64,000 nucleotides of DNA from Sphingomonas guangdongensis (lineage in GTDB: Bacteria; Pseudomonadota; Alphaproteobacteria; Sphingomonadales; Sphingomonadaceae). Under the pieces are notes generated by a model. That model ran no database searches. It saw only the letters and a program-made list of their open reading frames with translations, and was not told where the DNA came from. Of this stretch, positions 16,706 through 26,720 are shown one piece after another. The stretch is taken from assembly GCF_900199185.1 (NCBI RefSeq), contig NZ_OBMI01000002.1:310001-374000 (forward strand), read 5' to 3'. The stretch's first letter is position 1. Each line of letters begins with the position of its first letter. Both the position numbers and the translations under genes were made by a program.

Positions 16706-18391
16706 ATGCCCTTCACCGCGCCCGTCGCCGAGCAGCGCTTCGTGCTCGATCATGTCGCCCGGGTCGGCGACCTCGGCGTCGACGGCGACGTCCTGGACGC
16801 GGTGCTGGAGGGCGCGGGCGAGTTCGCGGCGGGCAGCTGGGCGCCGCTCGACCGCGTCGGCGACACCGTCGGCGCGCGCTGGACGGAGACGGGCGTGATC
16901 ATGCCCGATGGCTTCCGCGACGCATACCAGGCCTATGTCGCCGGTGGCTGGGGGACGATCGGCAGCCCGGAGGCGTACGGCGGCCAGGGCATGCCCTTCG
17001 TCCTGGCAGCGGCGGTGCTGGAGACGCTCGGCGCCGCCAACATGGGGTTCGCGCTGCTGCCGACGCTGACGGTCGGCGCGATCGAGGCGCTGCTGCATCA
17101 TGGATCGCCCGAGCAGCAGGCGACCTATCTGCCCAAGCTCGCGACCGGCGAGTGGAGCGGGACCATGAACCTGACTGAGCCGCAGGCGGGCAGCGACGTG
17201 GGTGCGCTCCGAACCCGCGCAACGCCGCGCGGCGATGGCACGTTTCTGATCGAAGGCACGAAGATCTACATCTCGTTCGGCGATCACGACCTGGCCGACA
17301 ACATCGTCCACCTGGTGCTCGCCCGCACGCCGGACGCGCCGCCGGGGACGCGCGGGCTGTCGCTGTTCCTGGTGCCCAAGTTCCGGCTGAACGCCGATGG
17401 CTCGCCGGGTGAGGCGAACGACATCCGCGTCGTCTCGATCGAGCACAAGATGGGGCTGCACGCGTCGCCGACCTGCGTGCTGTCGTTCGGCGACAATGGC
17501 GACTGCACGGGCGAGCTGATCGGGCCGGAGTTCGGCGGCATCCGCGCCATGTTCACGATGATGAACAACGCGCGGCTGAACGTCGGGCTGCAGGGCGTAC
17601 AGGTGGCGGAGGCGGCGACGCAGCGCGCGCTCGCCTACGCCGCCGGTCGGGTGCAGGGCGCGCGGAACGGGGCCGATGTCGCGATCGTCGAGCACCCGGA
17701 CGTGCGGCGCATGCTGCTGCGGATGCGGGCGCAGACGATGGCCGCGCGCGCGCTCGTCTACCTGGCGGCGGCGGAGGTGGACCGGGCGGCGGCGGGCGAC
17801 GCGGACGCCAGGGCGCGGCTAGACCTGCTCACCCCGCTCGCCAAGGCGCACGGCACCGACCTCGGCAACGAGGTCGCGAGCCTCGGCATCCAGGTGCACG
17901 GCGGGATGGGCTATGTCGAGGAGACCGGCGCCGCCCAGCACTTCCGCGACGCCCGGATCACCCCGATCTACGAAGGGACCAACGGCATCCAGGCTGCCGA
18001 CCTGGTCGGGCGCAAGCTGGCGCTAGACAACGGCGGCGCGTTCGCCCGCCTCATCGCCGAGATGCGCGAGGAAGCCGCGGCGGCACCGCTCAGGGACCTG
18101 ATCGACGCAGTGGACGAGAGCGGCCGTGCGCTGCTCCGCGCGGATAGCGACGATCGGCTCGCGGCGTCCTATCCGTTCCTCACCATGTGCTCGGTCGCGG
18201 TGTGCGGCTGGCTGATGGAGCGGGAAGGGCGCATCGCCGCCTCAGGGAACACCCCGTTCCTGCGCCTGAAGGCGGCCGCCGCGCGCTTCTACGTCGAACA
18301 GATCGTGCCGGAGGCGTTGGGTCTGCGAGCAGCGGCGCAGGCGAAGGCGGACGTGCTCTACCAGGTGGATGCGGCGACGCTGGCGGCGTGA
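16706..18391 (+). CDS. acyl-CoA dehydrogenase, long AcdA/DmdC-like type
   Basis: FAD enzyme of beta-oxidation or a related acyl-CoA pathway, 561 residues. Domains in order: N-terminal extra domain (about 1-35), Acyl-CoA_dh_N (about 40-155), middle domain with MNLTEPQAGSDVGALRTRA (about 152-170), C-terminal helical domain with GMGYVEETGAAQHFRDARI and YEGTNGIQA, whose Glu is the expected base, and a final about 120-residue extension. This long architecture matches the DmdC group, but substrate cannot be read from sequence. GAGAGGA precedes ATG 16706. Confidence 0.92.
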   Translation: MPFTAPVAEQRFVLDHVARVGDLGVDGDVLDAVLEGAGEFAAGSWAPLDRVGDTVGARWTETGVIMPDGFRDAYQAYVAGGWGTIGSPEAYGGQGMPFVLAAAVLETLGAANMGFALLPTLTVGAIEALLHHGSPEQQATYLPKLATGEWSGTMNLTEPQAGSDVGALRTRATPRGDGTFLIEGTKIYISFGDHDLADNIVHLVLARTPDAPPGTRGLSLFLVPKFRLNADGSPGEANDIRVVSIEHKMGLHASPTCVLSFGDNGDCTGELIGPEFGGIRAMFTMMNNARLNVGLQGVQVAEAATQRALAYAAGRVQGARNGADVAIVEHPDVRRMLLRMRAQTMAARALVYLAAAEVDRAAAGDADARARLDLLTPLAKAHGTDLGNEVASLGIQVHGGMGYVEETGAAQHFRDARITPIYEGTNGIQAADLVGRKLALDNGGAFARLIAEMREEAAAAPLRDLIDAVDESGRALLRADSDDRLAASYPFLTMCSVAVCGWLMEREGRIAASGNTPFLRLKAAAARFYVEQIVPEALGLRAAAQAKADVLYQVDAATLAA

Positions 18392-18427
18392 AGTTCAATC
18401 ATGCCGCCTGCGCCGTAATGACAGCAC

Positions 18428-18835
18428 CTATCGCCGCGCCCGCGTGTAGGGGATGAAGTCGCCGAAACTGCACGCGCCGCTCTGGAATCCGCTGGTGCGG
18501 TCGACGGTGCGGACAAGGTCGCCGCGGCACAGCTGGGTGCCGACCGTGCGGGTCACGATGATGTCGTCGCGGCGAAGTCCGAAGCAGCCGCCGCCCGTGT
18601 CGGTCCGGTACAAACGCCCGCCAGCGTCGTACACGATGGTGTTGCCATAGACGCTGCTGTTGGCGCGGAACGGCTGGATGCAGGCCTGCGGCGTGCCCGC
18701 GACATAGCCGGCCAGGCGCCGCTCCAGCCGCTCGGCCGCGCGGGCATCCACCGCCGCCTCGCGCGAGGCCTGTTCCGCGCTCGACACGCATCCGGCCAGC
18801 GCCACCAGCATCGCCGTCGCCACCGCCGCCCGCAT
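18428..18835 (-). CDS. putative lipoprotein
   Basis: A 135-residue protein starting at ATG 18835, six bases after GGAGG. Signal peptide MRAAVATAMLVALAGC with the Cys as lipidation site. The mature part has a charged helix (about 20-45) and a domain with Cys in QACIQPF, GGGCFGLRR, QLCRGD and GACSFGDF. The order ACIxPF / CFGLR / LCRGD is common in small sphingomonad lipoproteins of unknown function. It follows gloB by 28 nt. Confidence 0.75.
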   Translation of the reverse strand: MRAAVATAMLVALAGCVSSAEQASREAAVDARAAERLERRLAGYVAGTPQACIQPFRANSSVYGNTIVYDAGGRLYRTDTGGGCFGLRRDDIIVTRTVGTQLCRGDLVRTVDRTSGFQSGACSFGDFIPYTRARR

Positions 18836-18863
18836 GTCAAACCTCCAGCCGTCCTCTGCGGGA

Positions 18864-19601
18864 TCAACCCCGGAACGCGTCTTTCGCTGCACGTCGCTCG
18901 GCAAATTCCTCTGAGTTTTGTGCGCGCAGGAACGGGTTGGTCGCGCGTTCCAAACCCATGTTGGTCGGCAGCGTCGGCTCGCCCGCCGCACGCAGCCGCT
19001 CGACCTCCACCATGCGCTGGCGGAGCGCCGCATTGTCCGGCTCCGCGGTCAGCGCGTAGCGGCCGTTGCCGAGCGTATACTCGTGCGCGCCGTAGACGAT
19101 CGTCGCGTCCGCCATTCCCGTGAACCGGCGCATGTTGGCGAACATCTGCTCCGCCGTTCCCTCGAACAGCCGGCCGCAGCCCATCGCGAACAGCGTGTCG
19201 CCGCTGAACAGCAGCGCGTCATCGGCGAAGTGGAAGACGATGTGCCCGGCGGTGTGCCCGGGTGTCTCGAGCACGATCGCTTCGTGCGCGCCGATCCGCA
19301 CCCGGTCACCCTCCGCCACCTTCTTGTCGAGGGTCGGGATCTTGCCCGCTTCGGCGGCGGGGCCGGTGATCGGGGCGCCGGTGGCTTCCCGCACCGCGGC
19401 GTTGCCGCCGGTGTGGTCGGGGTGCCAGTGCGTGTTCCAGATTGCGCTGATCCGCCAGCCGCGCGCGTCCGCCGTGGCGAGCACCGGCGCGGCCTCGCCC
19501 GGATCGATCACGACGGTCTCGCCGCTCGCCGCGTCGTGGATCAGCCACACGTAGTTGTCGGAGAGAACGGGGACGCAGGCGACCTCCAGCCCGGCCGCCA
19601 T
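18864..19601 (-). CDS. gloB: hydroxyacylglutathione hydrolase (glyoxalase II)
   Basis: Metallo-beta-lactamase-fold enzyme that hydrolyses S-lactoylglutathione to lactate and glutathione. The 245-residue protein has the metal motif THWHPDHTGGN (about 57-67), ETPGHTAGHIVF, LFSGDTLFAMGCGRLFEG and YGAHEYTLGN. The ATG at 19601 overlaps the stop of the glyoxalase-like gene upstream by one base (TGATG); together they form a methylglyoxal detoxification unit. Confidence 0.95.
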   Translation of the reverse strand: MAAGLEVACVPVLSDNYVWLIHDAASGETVVIDPGEAAPVLATADARGWRISAIWNTHWHPDHTGGNAAVREATGAPITGPAAEAGKIPTLDKKVAEGDRVRIGAHEAIVLETPGHTAGHIVFHFADDALLFSGDTLFAMGCGRLFEGTAEQMFANMRRFTGMADATIVYGAHEYTLGNGRYALTAEPDNAALRQRMVEVERLRAAGEPTLPTNMGLERATNPFLRAQNSEEFAERRAAKDAFRG

Positions 19602-20050
19602 CACCACTCGCCCGTGTTCGGCATCGACGCCCAGGGCTCCTGCGGCGGCAGTTCGCCCTTCTGCAGCAGCTCGATGGAGATGTTGTCGGGGGTGCGGACG
19701 AACGCCATGTGGCCGTCGCGCGGGGGGCGGTTGATCGTGTAGCCCGCGTCCTGAAGCCGTTGGCACGTGTCATAGATGTTGTCGACGCGGTAGGCGAGGT
19801 GGCCGAAGTTGCGCCCGCCGGTGTAGACCTCGCCAGCTTCGCCCTCGTTCGGCCAGTTGTAGGTGAGCTCGACCTCCGCCTTTGCGCGCTCGCCGGGCGC
19901 GTTCATGTCCTCGTCCGCGGCGAGGAAGATCAGCGTGAAGCGGCCGCGCTCATTCTCCATCCGCCGTACTTCCTTCAGGCCAAGCACCTCGAAGAAGCGG
20001 ATGGTCGCGTCCGGATCGGTGACGCGGATCATGGTGTGGAGGTACTGCAT
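19601..20050 (-). CDS. VOC-family glyoxalase I-like protein
   Basis: About 149 residues, a single vicinal oxygen chelate domain made of two halves. Blocks include [43 protein letters not shown] and [15 protein letters not shown], close to lactoylglutathione lyase (GloA). Metal ligands are expected at His (in LHTMI), Glu (VELTYN), His (GHLAY) and Glu (ISIELLQ), all visible. Coupled to gloB, supporting a methylglyoxal role. GAGGGG precedes the ATG at 20050; another ATG at 20065 lacks a ribosome binding site. Confidence 0.85.
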   Translation of the reverse strand: MQYLHTMIRVTDPDATIRFFEVLGLKEVRRMENERGRFTLIFLAADEDMNAPGERAKAEVELTYNWPNEGEAGEVYTGGRNFGHLAYRVDNIYDTCQRLQDAGYTINRPPRDGHMAFVRTPDNISIELLQKGELPPQEPWASMPNTGEW

Positions 20051-20098
20051 CGACGGGCCCCTCATGGTGGTCTGCCGCGCCAGATAGGTCGGACCGCA

Positions 20099-20833
20099 CT
20101 ATTTGCCAGCGTCGAACTGCGCGAGCGCCGTTCGCGCCGCCGCACCGACCGGGGTGTCGGGCGCGAGCTGCACCGCCTTCATCCAGCCGCCCCGCGCGCC
20201 TGGCTCGTCGCCGTCGAGCGCCGAGATGTTGCCGGCTTCGAGCTGCACGGAGGCGTCGTCGGGGGCGCGAGCGAGTGCCTCGGCGATGTCCTTGCGCGCG
20301 CGGGGGAGGTCCCCGGTGCGTCGTGCGAGCGTGGCTGAGAGCAGCCAAGCGAGCGGGTCGCCGGCGGCGTGGACCAGCGCCGCGTCCAGGTCGGTGCGGG
20401 CGCGTGCGGTCTCGTTGGCGGCGACCAGGGCGCGGGCGCGATCCAGATGCGTCTCGCCGAGCGCGAGGCCGGTTAGCGCCGCCCCGGCAAGTGCGGCATC
20501 GAGCGCCGCGCGCGCCTTCTGCGGATCACCCGCGGCGAGCCAGGCATTGCCCGCCTGCGACCAGAGCGTGGCGCTGCGGCGGTCCTTGGCGACCTCCGCA
20601 TCGCGCGCCGCCTCCTCAAAGGCACCGGCCGCGGCCGGGTAGTTGGCGGCGGCAGCGTAGGCGAAGCCCAGGCACTGGCGCGCGAGGAAGCCCCCGCCCG
20701 ACAGCCGCCACGACGATGCCGCGGCGGTGCCCTCCGCCGGGTTGGCGGCGGCGATGTCGGCGCATCGCTCCAGCCGAGCCTCCGGCGTCTCGGTGGCGGG
20801 CGCAGCCTGGAGCAGCAGGGCGAGGAGGATCAT
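20099..20833 (-). CDS. exported TPR-repeat protein
   Basis: A 244-residue protein starting at ATG 20833. The N-terminus MILLALLLQAAPATE is a short signal peptide. From about residue 35 it is a series of Ala-rich helical pairs with TPR spacing, for example NYPAAAGAFEEAARDAEVAKD and LPRARKDIAEALARAPDDA. TPR proteins are protein-protein adaptors; the partner is unknown. It overlaps the alpha/beta hydrolase gene by ATGA. Confidence 0.8.
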   Translation of the reverse strand: MILLALLLQAAPATETPEARLERCADIAAANPAEGTAAASSWRLSGGGFLARQCLGFAYAAAANYPAAAGAFEEAARDAEVAKDRRSATLWSQAGNAWLAAGDPQKARAALDAALAGAALTGLALGETHLDRARALVAANETARARTDLDAALVHAAGDPLAWLLSATLARRTGDLPRARKDIAEALARAPDDASVQLEAGNISALDGDEPGARGGWMKAVQLAPDTPVGAAARTALAQFDAGK

Positions 20834-21537
20834 GGGGTCAGCATCTCGATCGTGCTGATCAGCGTGCCGATATCGGCATCGCGCGACAGCCGGTGGTCGC
20901 CGTCCTTGATCAGCGTCAGCTGGACGTCGGCTGAACGGATGAGGCTGGCGAGGTGCAGCGTCCGCTCCCACGGCACGTCCCCGTCGCGCTGGCCCTGGAT
21001 CAGCCGCACTGGGCAGTCGACCGCGATCGGCCCGTGCATCAGTCGCAGCGACTCGCCCGACGACCAGAAGGCGCGAGTGAACACGGTCGGCGCGGGCCCG
21101 TAGGGCGAAGGCCGCTCGATGCGCCCCGCGCTCAGCAGCTGAACCTTCTCCTCAGGCGTGAAGCCCCAGTCGGTGAAGTCGGGGGCGGGGGCGATGCCGA
21201 CGATTGCTGCCACCCGCTCCGGCCGGGCGAGTGCCACCAGGAGCGCGATCCACCCGCCCATCGACGACCCGACCAGCACCACCGGTCCGTCGACCAGCTC
21301 GTCTACGATTGCCAGCGCATCGTCGCGCCAGGCGGCGAGCGTTCCCTCCTCGAACGCGCCGGGGCTGGCGCCGCAGCCCGAATAGTCGAAGCGGACGGCG
21401 GCACGGCCGTACGCCTTTGCCCAGGCCTCCACCGCCAACGCCTTGCTGCCGGTCATGTCGGAGGCGTAGCCGGGCAGGAAGATCAGGGTTGGCCCGGTGC
21501 CGGGCGTGTGGTGATAGGCAAGCGAACGGTTCGACAT
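20830..21537 (-). CDS. alpha/beta hydrolase
   Basis: A 235-residue serine hydrolase. The nucleophile elbow is VGSSMGGW (Ser about 96), the acid is in QGQRDGDVPWE and the histidine in IKDGDHRLS. FLPGYASDMTG and RFDYSGCGAS resemble the ABHD10/BEM46-type palmitoyl thioesterase-like group. Substrate unknown. The start ATG 21537 is chosen because the family begins just before the LIFLPG strand. First gene of a unit with the TPR protein. Confidence 0.88.
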   Translation of the reverse strand: MSNRSLAYHHTPGTGPTLIFLPGYASDMTGSKALAVEAWAKAYGRAAVRFDYSGCGASPGAFEEGTLAAWRDDALAIVDELVDGPVVLVGSSMGGWIALLVALARPERVAAIVGIAPAPDFTDWGFTPEEKVQLLSAGRIERPSPYGPAPTVFTRAFWSSGESLRLMHGPIAVDCPVRLIQGQRDGDVPWERTLHLASLIRSADVQLTLIKDGDHRLSRDADIGTLISTIEMLTP

Positions 21538-21630
21538 GGGCGCGCGCCTAGCGCACAATCGCGCACCGACAAACTCGCCCGGCGCGACTGCGGCCGGCAA
21601 TGGTAGGGTACGGGTACCAGGGAGCAGTTG

Positions 21631-21927
21631 ATGGCGGACAAGGCTGGTGGAATGAACGTCGTGTCGAACCCCTTCGTCGCGGACATCTTCGCAGACGAGG
21701 CGATCGCTTTCGACGTGGTCAACGGCACCGTGCGGATCACGCTTGCGACCATGAAGATGGCGGAGGCGGCGGCGCCCTCGCCGATGCACTTCGTCGCCAA
21801 CGGCCGCGTGATCATGACGGTGCCGGGGGCACAGCGGCTGGCGCTCGCGCTGTTCGACTACCTCAAGAAGCAGGGGCTCGATCCAGCCACGGTGGTCGGG
21901 GGCGGAGACGATGCCGCACGAAACTGA
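21631..21927 (+). CDS. conserved hypothetical protein, DUF3467-like
   Basis: A 98-residue cytosolic protein. AGGGAG precedes TTG-ATG at 21628/21631; ATG 21631 is chosen. Segments [17 protein letters not shown] and [18 protein letters not shown] look like a small alpha/beta domain resembling DUF3467, but I cannot confirm that. It is separated from mntH by about 100 nt in the same direction. Confidence 0.65.
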   Translation: MADKAGGMNVVSNPFVADIFADEAIAFDVVNGTVRITLATMKMAEAAAPSPMHFVANGRVIMTVPGAQRLALALFDYLKKQGLDPATVVGGGDDAARN

Positions 21928-22025
21928 CTGGCTCGGCTGCGGCTGACCTCTATGGACCCGGAACGATCAAGCGGGCACGCGGTTCACCAGTCGGAGCCGC
22001 TGTAGAGTTACAAGAAGGGCGGCAG

Positions 22026-23384
22026 ATGGGGGCGGTGGTCGTCGAGACAGCAGAAGCAAGCGATGATGCCGGCTGGCGCGGGCGCGGGAGCGTGTCGCTG
22101 CCGGAGGTGTTCCGCACCATCCCCGTGCCGCAGGGCGCAGCCTGGCCACGCAAGCTCGGTGCCTTTGCCGGCCCGGGCTTCCTGGTCGCGGTCGGCTACA
22201 TGGATCCGGGCAACTGGGCGACCGACCTCGCGGGTGGATCGGCGTTCGGGTACACGCTGCTCAGCGTCATCCTGCTCTCCAACGTCATGGCGATCATCCT
22301 CCAGGCGCTGGCCGCGCGGCTGGGGATCGCGACCGGACGCGACCTCGCGTCCGCCTGTCGCGACGCGTACCGCCGGCCGGTCGCGATCGCGCTCTGGGCC
22401 TTGTGCGAGCTCGCGATCGTCGCCTGCGACCTGGCGGAGGTCATCGGCACCGCGATCGGGCTCAACCTGCTGTTCGGAATACCGCTGGTCTGGGGCGTGT
22501 GCCTTACCGCGCTCGACGTGCTGCTGATCCTCGCGCTCCAGAAACGCGGCTTTCGCCGGCTGGAGGCGTTCGTGATCGCGCTGATCGCGATCATCGCGCT
22601 GTGCTTCGTGTACGAGCTGATCGTGGCGAGCCCCCAGCTCTCGGGCGTACTCGGCGGCTTCGTTCCCTCGGCGGAGATCGTCCGAAATCCGGCGATGCTC
22701 TACATCGCGATCGGGATCATCGGGGCGACGGTGATGCCGCACAACCTGTACCTCCACTCCGCTGCGGTGCAGACCCGCGACTACGAACGCACGCCCGCCG
22801 GGCGGCGCGAGGCGGCGAAATGGGCGACGATCGACAGCACGGTGGCCTTGAGCCTCGCACTGTTCGTCAACGCCGCGATCCTGATCCTGGCGGCGGCCGC
22901 CTTCCACCACACCGGCCAGACGGAGGTGGCGGAGATTCAGGACGCCTATCAGCTGCTGACTCCGACGCTGGGCGCCGCGGCGGCATCGACGCTGTTCGCG
23001 GTCGCGCTGCTCGCCTCCGGACAGAATTCCACGGTCACGGCGACGCTCGCGGGACAGATCGTGATGGAGGGGTTCCTGCGGCTGCGGCTCGCGCCCTGGC
23101 TCCGCCGGCTGATCACCCGTGCGCTCGCGATCATCCCCGCAGTGATCGTGGCGGCGCTCTACGGCGAGAGCGGCACCGCGCGGCTGCTGGTGCTGAGCCA
23201 GGTCGTGCTGTCGATGCAGCTGCCGTTCGCGATCGTGCCGCTGGTGCATTTCACCTCCGACCGGACCAAGATGGGCGACTTGGTCAGCCCAACGTGGCTC
23301 AAGGCGGCCGCCTGGGTCATCACGGGCGTGATCGTGGTGCTGAACGTCAAGCTGCTGACCGATACCGCCGGGCTGACCAGCTGA
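22026..23384 (+). CDS. mntH: NRAMP-family divalent metal transporter
   Basis: Proton-coupled Mn2+/Fe2+ importer of the inner membrane, 452 residues and 11 predicted membrane segments. The metal site is visible in segment 1 as [15 protein letters not shown] (about 57-71) and in segment 6 as [14 protein letters not shown] (about 235-248). The open frame extends upstream to 21600 but the sensible start is ATG 22026 after GGGCGG. I see no yybP-ykoY-like riboswitch in the 98-nt gap upstream. Confidence 0.95.
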   Translation: MGAVVVETAEASDDAGWRGRGSVSLPEVFRTIPVPQGAAWPRKLGAFAGPGFLVAVGYMDPGNWATDLAGGSAFGYTLLSVILLSNVMAIILQALAARLGIATGRDLASACRDAYRRPVAIALWALCELAIVACDLAEVIGTAIGLNLLFGIPLVWGVCLTALDVLLILALQKRGFRRLEAFVIALIAIIALCFVYELIVASPQLSGVLGGFVPSAEIVRNPAMLYIAIGIIGATVMPHNLYLHSAAVQTRDYERTPAGRREAAKWATIDSTVALSLALFVNAAILILAAAAFHHTGQTEVAEIQDAYQLLTPTLGAAAASTLFAVALLASGQNSTVTATLAGQIVMEGFLRLRLAPWLRRLITRALAIIPAVIVAALYGESGTARLLVLSQVVLSMQLPFAIVPLVHFTSDRTKMGDLVSPTWLKAAAWVITGVIVVLNVKLLTDTAGLTS

Positions 23385-23747
23385 TCAGCCGCCCTGCAAT
23401 GCCCGCACCAGCGCGTCGTTGATCTCCGCCGCGGTATAGGGCTTGCTCAGCACCTCGGCCGCGACCGCCGTCGGTCCAAGCGTGTGCCCGTAGCCGGTCG
23501 CGAACACGATCGGCACCGCGCGAGCCGCGAGCGCATCGGCGAGCGCCAGGCTGGTATCCGGCCCCAGGTTGACGTCCAGGATCGCGGCGTCGATCCGCCC
23601 GTCCTCGGCCTGCGCCAAGCCCTGCGGCAGCGAATAGGCCGGGCCGACCACCTCGCAGCCGAGATCGGTCAGAATGTCCTCCAGGCACATGGCAACGATC
23701 GGTTCGTCCTCCACCACCAGCACGCGCTTGCCCGTCAGCTGCCTCAT
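23385..23747 (-). CDS. single-domain response regulator
   Basis: A 120-residue CheY-like receiver with no output domain. Phosphorylation pocket: Glu14-Asp15, Asp58 (AAILDVN), Thr84 (FATGYG) and Lys102 (LSKPYT). It overlaps the upstream histidine kinase gene by ATGA, so the kinase is the obvious phosphodonor. Single-domain regulators next to HWE kinases are common in alphaproteobacteria, where they may feed the general stress response or act as phosphate sinks; which applies here is unknown. Confidence 0.93.
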   Translation of the reverse strand: MRQLTGKRVLVVEDEPIVAMCLEDILTDLGCEVVGPAYSLPQGLAQAEDGRIDAAILDVNLGPDTSLALADALAARAVPIVFATGYGHTLGPTAVAAEVLSKPYTAAEINDALVRALQGG

Positions 23748-25117
23748 CCCCGTCCTTCCGCGGGCAACGGCGCATCGACGACGCAGCGGACACCCTCCGC
23801 CGCGAACGTGACGCTAACCGTCCCGTTGAGCTCGGCCGCGAGGCCGCGCTCGATCATGCGGGTGCCGAAGCCGCGCCGCGCGGGCGCAGCGACCGACGGA
23901 CCGCCCCGTTCCCGCCATTCCATGCGCAGCCGCTGCTCGCCCTCACCTGCGTTAGTGCTCCAGTCGACCGCAACACTGCCCTGCGCCACGGAGAGCGCGC
24001 CGTACTTGACTGCGTTGGTCGCGAGCTCGTGAATGGCGAGCGCGATCGATACGGCGGTCTTGGGCGCGACCAGCAGGTCGGGGCCGGCGAGCCTAAAGGC
24101 CTGTGGCCGACCGTGCGGCGCAATCGTCTCCTCAATTACTCGCCGCATCGGAACGGGGGACCAATGCTGGTCGGTGAGCAGGTTGTGCGCGGCGGCAAGC
24201 GCTGCGAGCCGCCCTTCGAACGCCGCGCGCGCGGCGAGCGGGTCGACGTCGGGCTTCAGCGTCTGATGCGCGATCCCCTGCACGATCGCGAGCATGTTCT
24301 TCACGCGGTGGTTGAGCTCGTCGATCAGCAGCTGCTGGCGCGCTTCCGCGGTCTTGCGCTCGGTGATGTCGAACGACACGCCGACGAAGCGGCTTGGTCG
24401 GCCGTCGCGATAGTCGATCCGGCTGCCGTGGCTCTGGAGCCAGCGGATGCCGTCCGGGCGGCGGATCCGGTAATCGATGTTGTACGGCTCGCCCTGCCCG
24501 AAGCAGCGCGCGACCGCATCGCGTGCGATGCCCTCGTCGTCCGGGTGCACCCGGGCGAGCCAGTCGTCGACGCTGCCGCTGTGGTCATCGGTGCGCGGGT
24601 AGCCGAGCAGGTCGAAGCGGTTGGGCGACCAGCGGCCGCGTGCGGTGCGGAGATCGGCCTCCCATGTCGCCATGCCCGCGCCCTCGATCGCGAGGCGCAG
24701 GCTTTCCGCGCTCTGCCGGAGCGATGCTTCCGCCTCATGCCGCTCCGTCACGTCGTGCGCGACGCCGATGAAACCGTCGTGCTCGCCGCCCGAGCCCCAG
24801 CGCGGCTGCGATACCGACTGGAGCCAGCGCCACTCGCCATCGGCCCGGCGGTAGCGCGCCTCGAGCGTGAAGGTGCCGAGGCTCGCTTCGCCGGCGGTCG
24901 ACTCCGCGGTGATGCGGGCGGCATCCTCGGGGTGGATGATGGTGCGCCAGTCGAGCGCCGTCGCGTCGGCGTAGTCTCCCCCCACGAAGCCGACATAGGC
25001 CTTGTTCACGAACGACCGGCGACGGTTCAGGTCGGTCACCCACATCGGCACCGGTGCGGAATCCGCAATGAGCCGAAAATCGCCTGCCGTGATCCTGTCT
25101 GTCACCTGCAACGTCAA
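23744..25117 (-). CDS. PAS-PAS HWE-family sensor histidine kinase
   Basis: A soluble 457-residue kinase without membrane segments. PAS/PAC 1 spans about 13-128 and PAS/PAC 2 about 138-256, each ending in a DVTER/DITER-type PAC motif. The phosphoacceptor is His270 in DELNHRVKNMLAIVQG, typical of the HWE/HisKA_2 group. The ATPase N-box is HELATNAVKYGAL (about 362). No flavin-binding Cys motif (NCRFLQ) is visible in either PAS, so it is not an obvious LOV kinase. The start is TTG 25117 after AAGGA; a GTG at 25105 is an alternative. Confidence 0.92.
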   Translation of the reverse strand: MTLQVTDRITAGDFRLIADSAPVPMWVTDLNRRRSFVNKAYVGFVGGDYADATALDWRTIIHPEDAARITAESTAGEASLGTFTLEARYRRADGEWRWLQSVSQPRWGSGGEHDGFIGVAHDVTERHEAEASLRQSAESLRLAIEGAGMATWEADLRTARGRWSPNRFDLLGYPRTDDHSGSVDDWLARVHPDDEGIARDAVARCFGQGEPYNIDYRIRRPDGIRWLQSHGSRIDYRDGRPSRFVGVSFDITERKTAEARQQLLIDELNHRVKNMLAIVQGIAHQTLKPDVDPLAARAAFEGRLAALAAAHNLLTDQHWSPVPMRRVIEETIAPHGRPQAFRLAGPDLLVAPKTAVSIALAIHELATNAVKYGALSVAQGSVAVDWSTNAGEGEQRLRMEWRERGGPSVAAPARRGFGTRMIERGLAAELNGTVSVTFAAEGVRCVVDAPLPAEGRG

Positions 25118-25360
25118 TTCGTCCTTGCCCCGCCGGCATTGTCGGTGGCGTGACGCCCTGCGCCGCGCGGCGTTGATGCGTCAAGGCCTGCGCCCGGGAT
25201 GGTTAACAGCGGCTTAGCGGATTCGCGGTCGCACGGGTGCACGGGCCGAAGGAAACGTGGTCTGCCGCAACTTGCGCGCAATCGGCGGTCATGCTGGCGT
25301 GTGTCGCTCGACGCCTTACAGTGCGCGACGACGCCGCGGTGCTGGAGTGCGAAAGGATCG

Positions 25361-26701
25361 ATGAGAGTAGACACCGCCCCTGCCCAGGCGCCCGCGCGCA
25401 GGCCGTTCTACACGCACCTGTACGCGCAGGTGCTGGTGGCGATCGTACTGGGCGCGCTGCTTGGACATTTCTACCCGGCGACCGGCGAAGCACTGAAGCC
25501 GCTCGGCGACGGTTTCATCAAGCTGGTCAAGATGGTGATCGCGCCGGTCATTTTCCTGACGCTGGTGAGCGGTATCGCCGGGATGCGCGAGTTGGGCGCG
25601 GTGGGGCGCGTCGCGGGCAAGGCGTTCGCCTATTTCCTGTTCTTCTCGACGCTTGCGCTCATCATCGGGCTGGTCGTCGCCAACTTGGTGCAGCCGGGTG
25701 CGGGGATGAACGTCGATCCCGCGACGCTCGATCGCGGGGCGGTGCAGGGCTACGCCAATCAGGCGCATGAGACGTCGATCACCGGCTTCCTGCTCGGTGC
25801 GATCCCGGAAACGCTCGTCTCCGCGCTGACGCAGGGCAACATCCTTCAGGTCCTGCTGGTCGCGATCCTGTTCGGCATTTCGCTGAGCCTGGTCGGCAAG
25901 CCGGCCGAGCCCGTGCTCGACATGATTGAGCGGCTGGGCGCGGTCGTGTTCCGGCTGGTCGGTATCCTGATGCGCGCGGCGCCGATCGGGGCATTCGGCG
26001 CGATCGCCTTCACTGTCGGCAAATACGGGGCGGGCAGCCTCGTCAATCTGGGCGGGCTGGTCGCGACCTTCTATCTTACCTCAATCTTCTTCGTACTGGT
26101 GGTGCTGGGCACTGTCGCGTGGGCCCACGGCTTCTCGATCCTGAAGCTCATCGCGTACCTGAAGGCCGAGCTGCTGCTGGTGCTCGGCACCTCCTCCTCG
26201 GAGGCAGCGCTTCCGAACCTCATCACCAAGCTGGAGGCAGCCGGGTGCGACCGCGGTGTCGTCGGGCTGGTCGTGCCGACGGGCTACTCGTTCAACCTCG
26301 ACGGCACCAACATCTACATGACGCTTGCCGCGCTGTTCATCGCGCAGGCCTGCGGCGTGGAGCTGTCGTGGGGCGACCAGTTCCTGCTGGTCGGCGTCGC
26401 GATGCTGTCGTCGAAGGGAGCGGCCGGCGTGACCGGCGCGGGCTTCATCACGCTTGCCGCGACGCTCTCGATCGTGCCCGCGGTGCCGGTCGCGGGTATG
26501 GCGCTGATCCTGGGCGTCGATCGCTTCATGAGCGAGTGCCGCAGCCTCACCAACTTCGTCGGGAACGCCGTCGCCGCGATCGTCGTCGCGCGCTGGGAGG
26601 GGAAGCTCGACCGGCAGCGCCTGGCCGCAACCCTGGCTGGTCGCGGGCCAGCCGCATCGACCGCGGAACGGGCGCCCGCCACGACGATTGTCGGCGAGTG
26701 A
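25361..26701 (+). CDS. dctA: C4-dicarboxylate/proton symporter DctA
   Basis: Inner-membrane importer of succinate, fumarate and malate, 446 residues. DAACS-family blocks: [19 protein letters not shown] (about 46-64), the serine-rich reentrant loop [13 protein letters not shown] (about 273-285), [16 protein letters not shown] (about 306-321), and [17 protein letters not shown]. The ATG at 25361 follows AAAGGA. The nearby kinase pair is divergent but is not of the DctB/DctD type, so a regulatory link is not implied. Confidence 0.96.
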   Translation: MRVDTAPAQAPARRPFYTHLYAQVLVAIVLGALLGHFYPATGEALKPLGDGFIKLVKMVIAPVIFLTLVSGIAGMRELGAVGRVAGKAFAYFLFFSTLALIIGLVVANLVQPGAGMNVDPATLDRGAVQGYANQAHETSITGFLLGAIPETLVSALTQGNILQVLLVAILFGISLSLVGKPAEPVLDMIERLGAVVFRLVGILMRAAPIGAFGAIAFTVGKYGAGSLVNLGGLVATFYLTSIFFVLVVLGTVAWAHGFSILKLIAYLKAELLLVLGTSSSEAALPNLITKLEAAGCDRGVVGLVVPTGYSFNLDGTNIYMTLAALFIAQACGVELSWGDQFLLVGVAMLSSKGAAGVTGAGFITLAATLSIVPAVPVAGMALILGVDRFMSECRSLTNFVGNAVAAIVVARWEGKLDRQRLAATLAGRGPAASTAERAPATTIVGE

Positions 26702-26720
26702 TATTAGCGAAGGGCAACCC

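Noticed and set aside
21600..22025. A 142-residue N-terminal extension of mntH
   Set aside because: It covers the preceding small gene in another frame and is not part of NRAMP proteins; ATG 22026 has a ribosome binding site and the right length.
21928..22025. Manganese riboswitch before mntH
   Set aside because: The yybP-ykoY consensus stems are not visible in the 98-nt leader.
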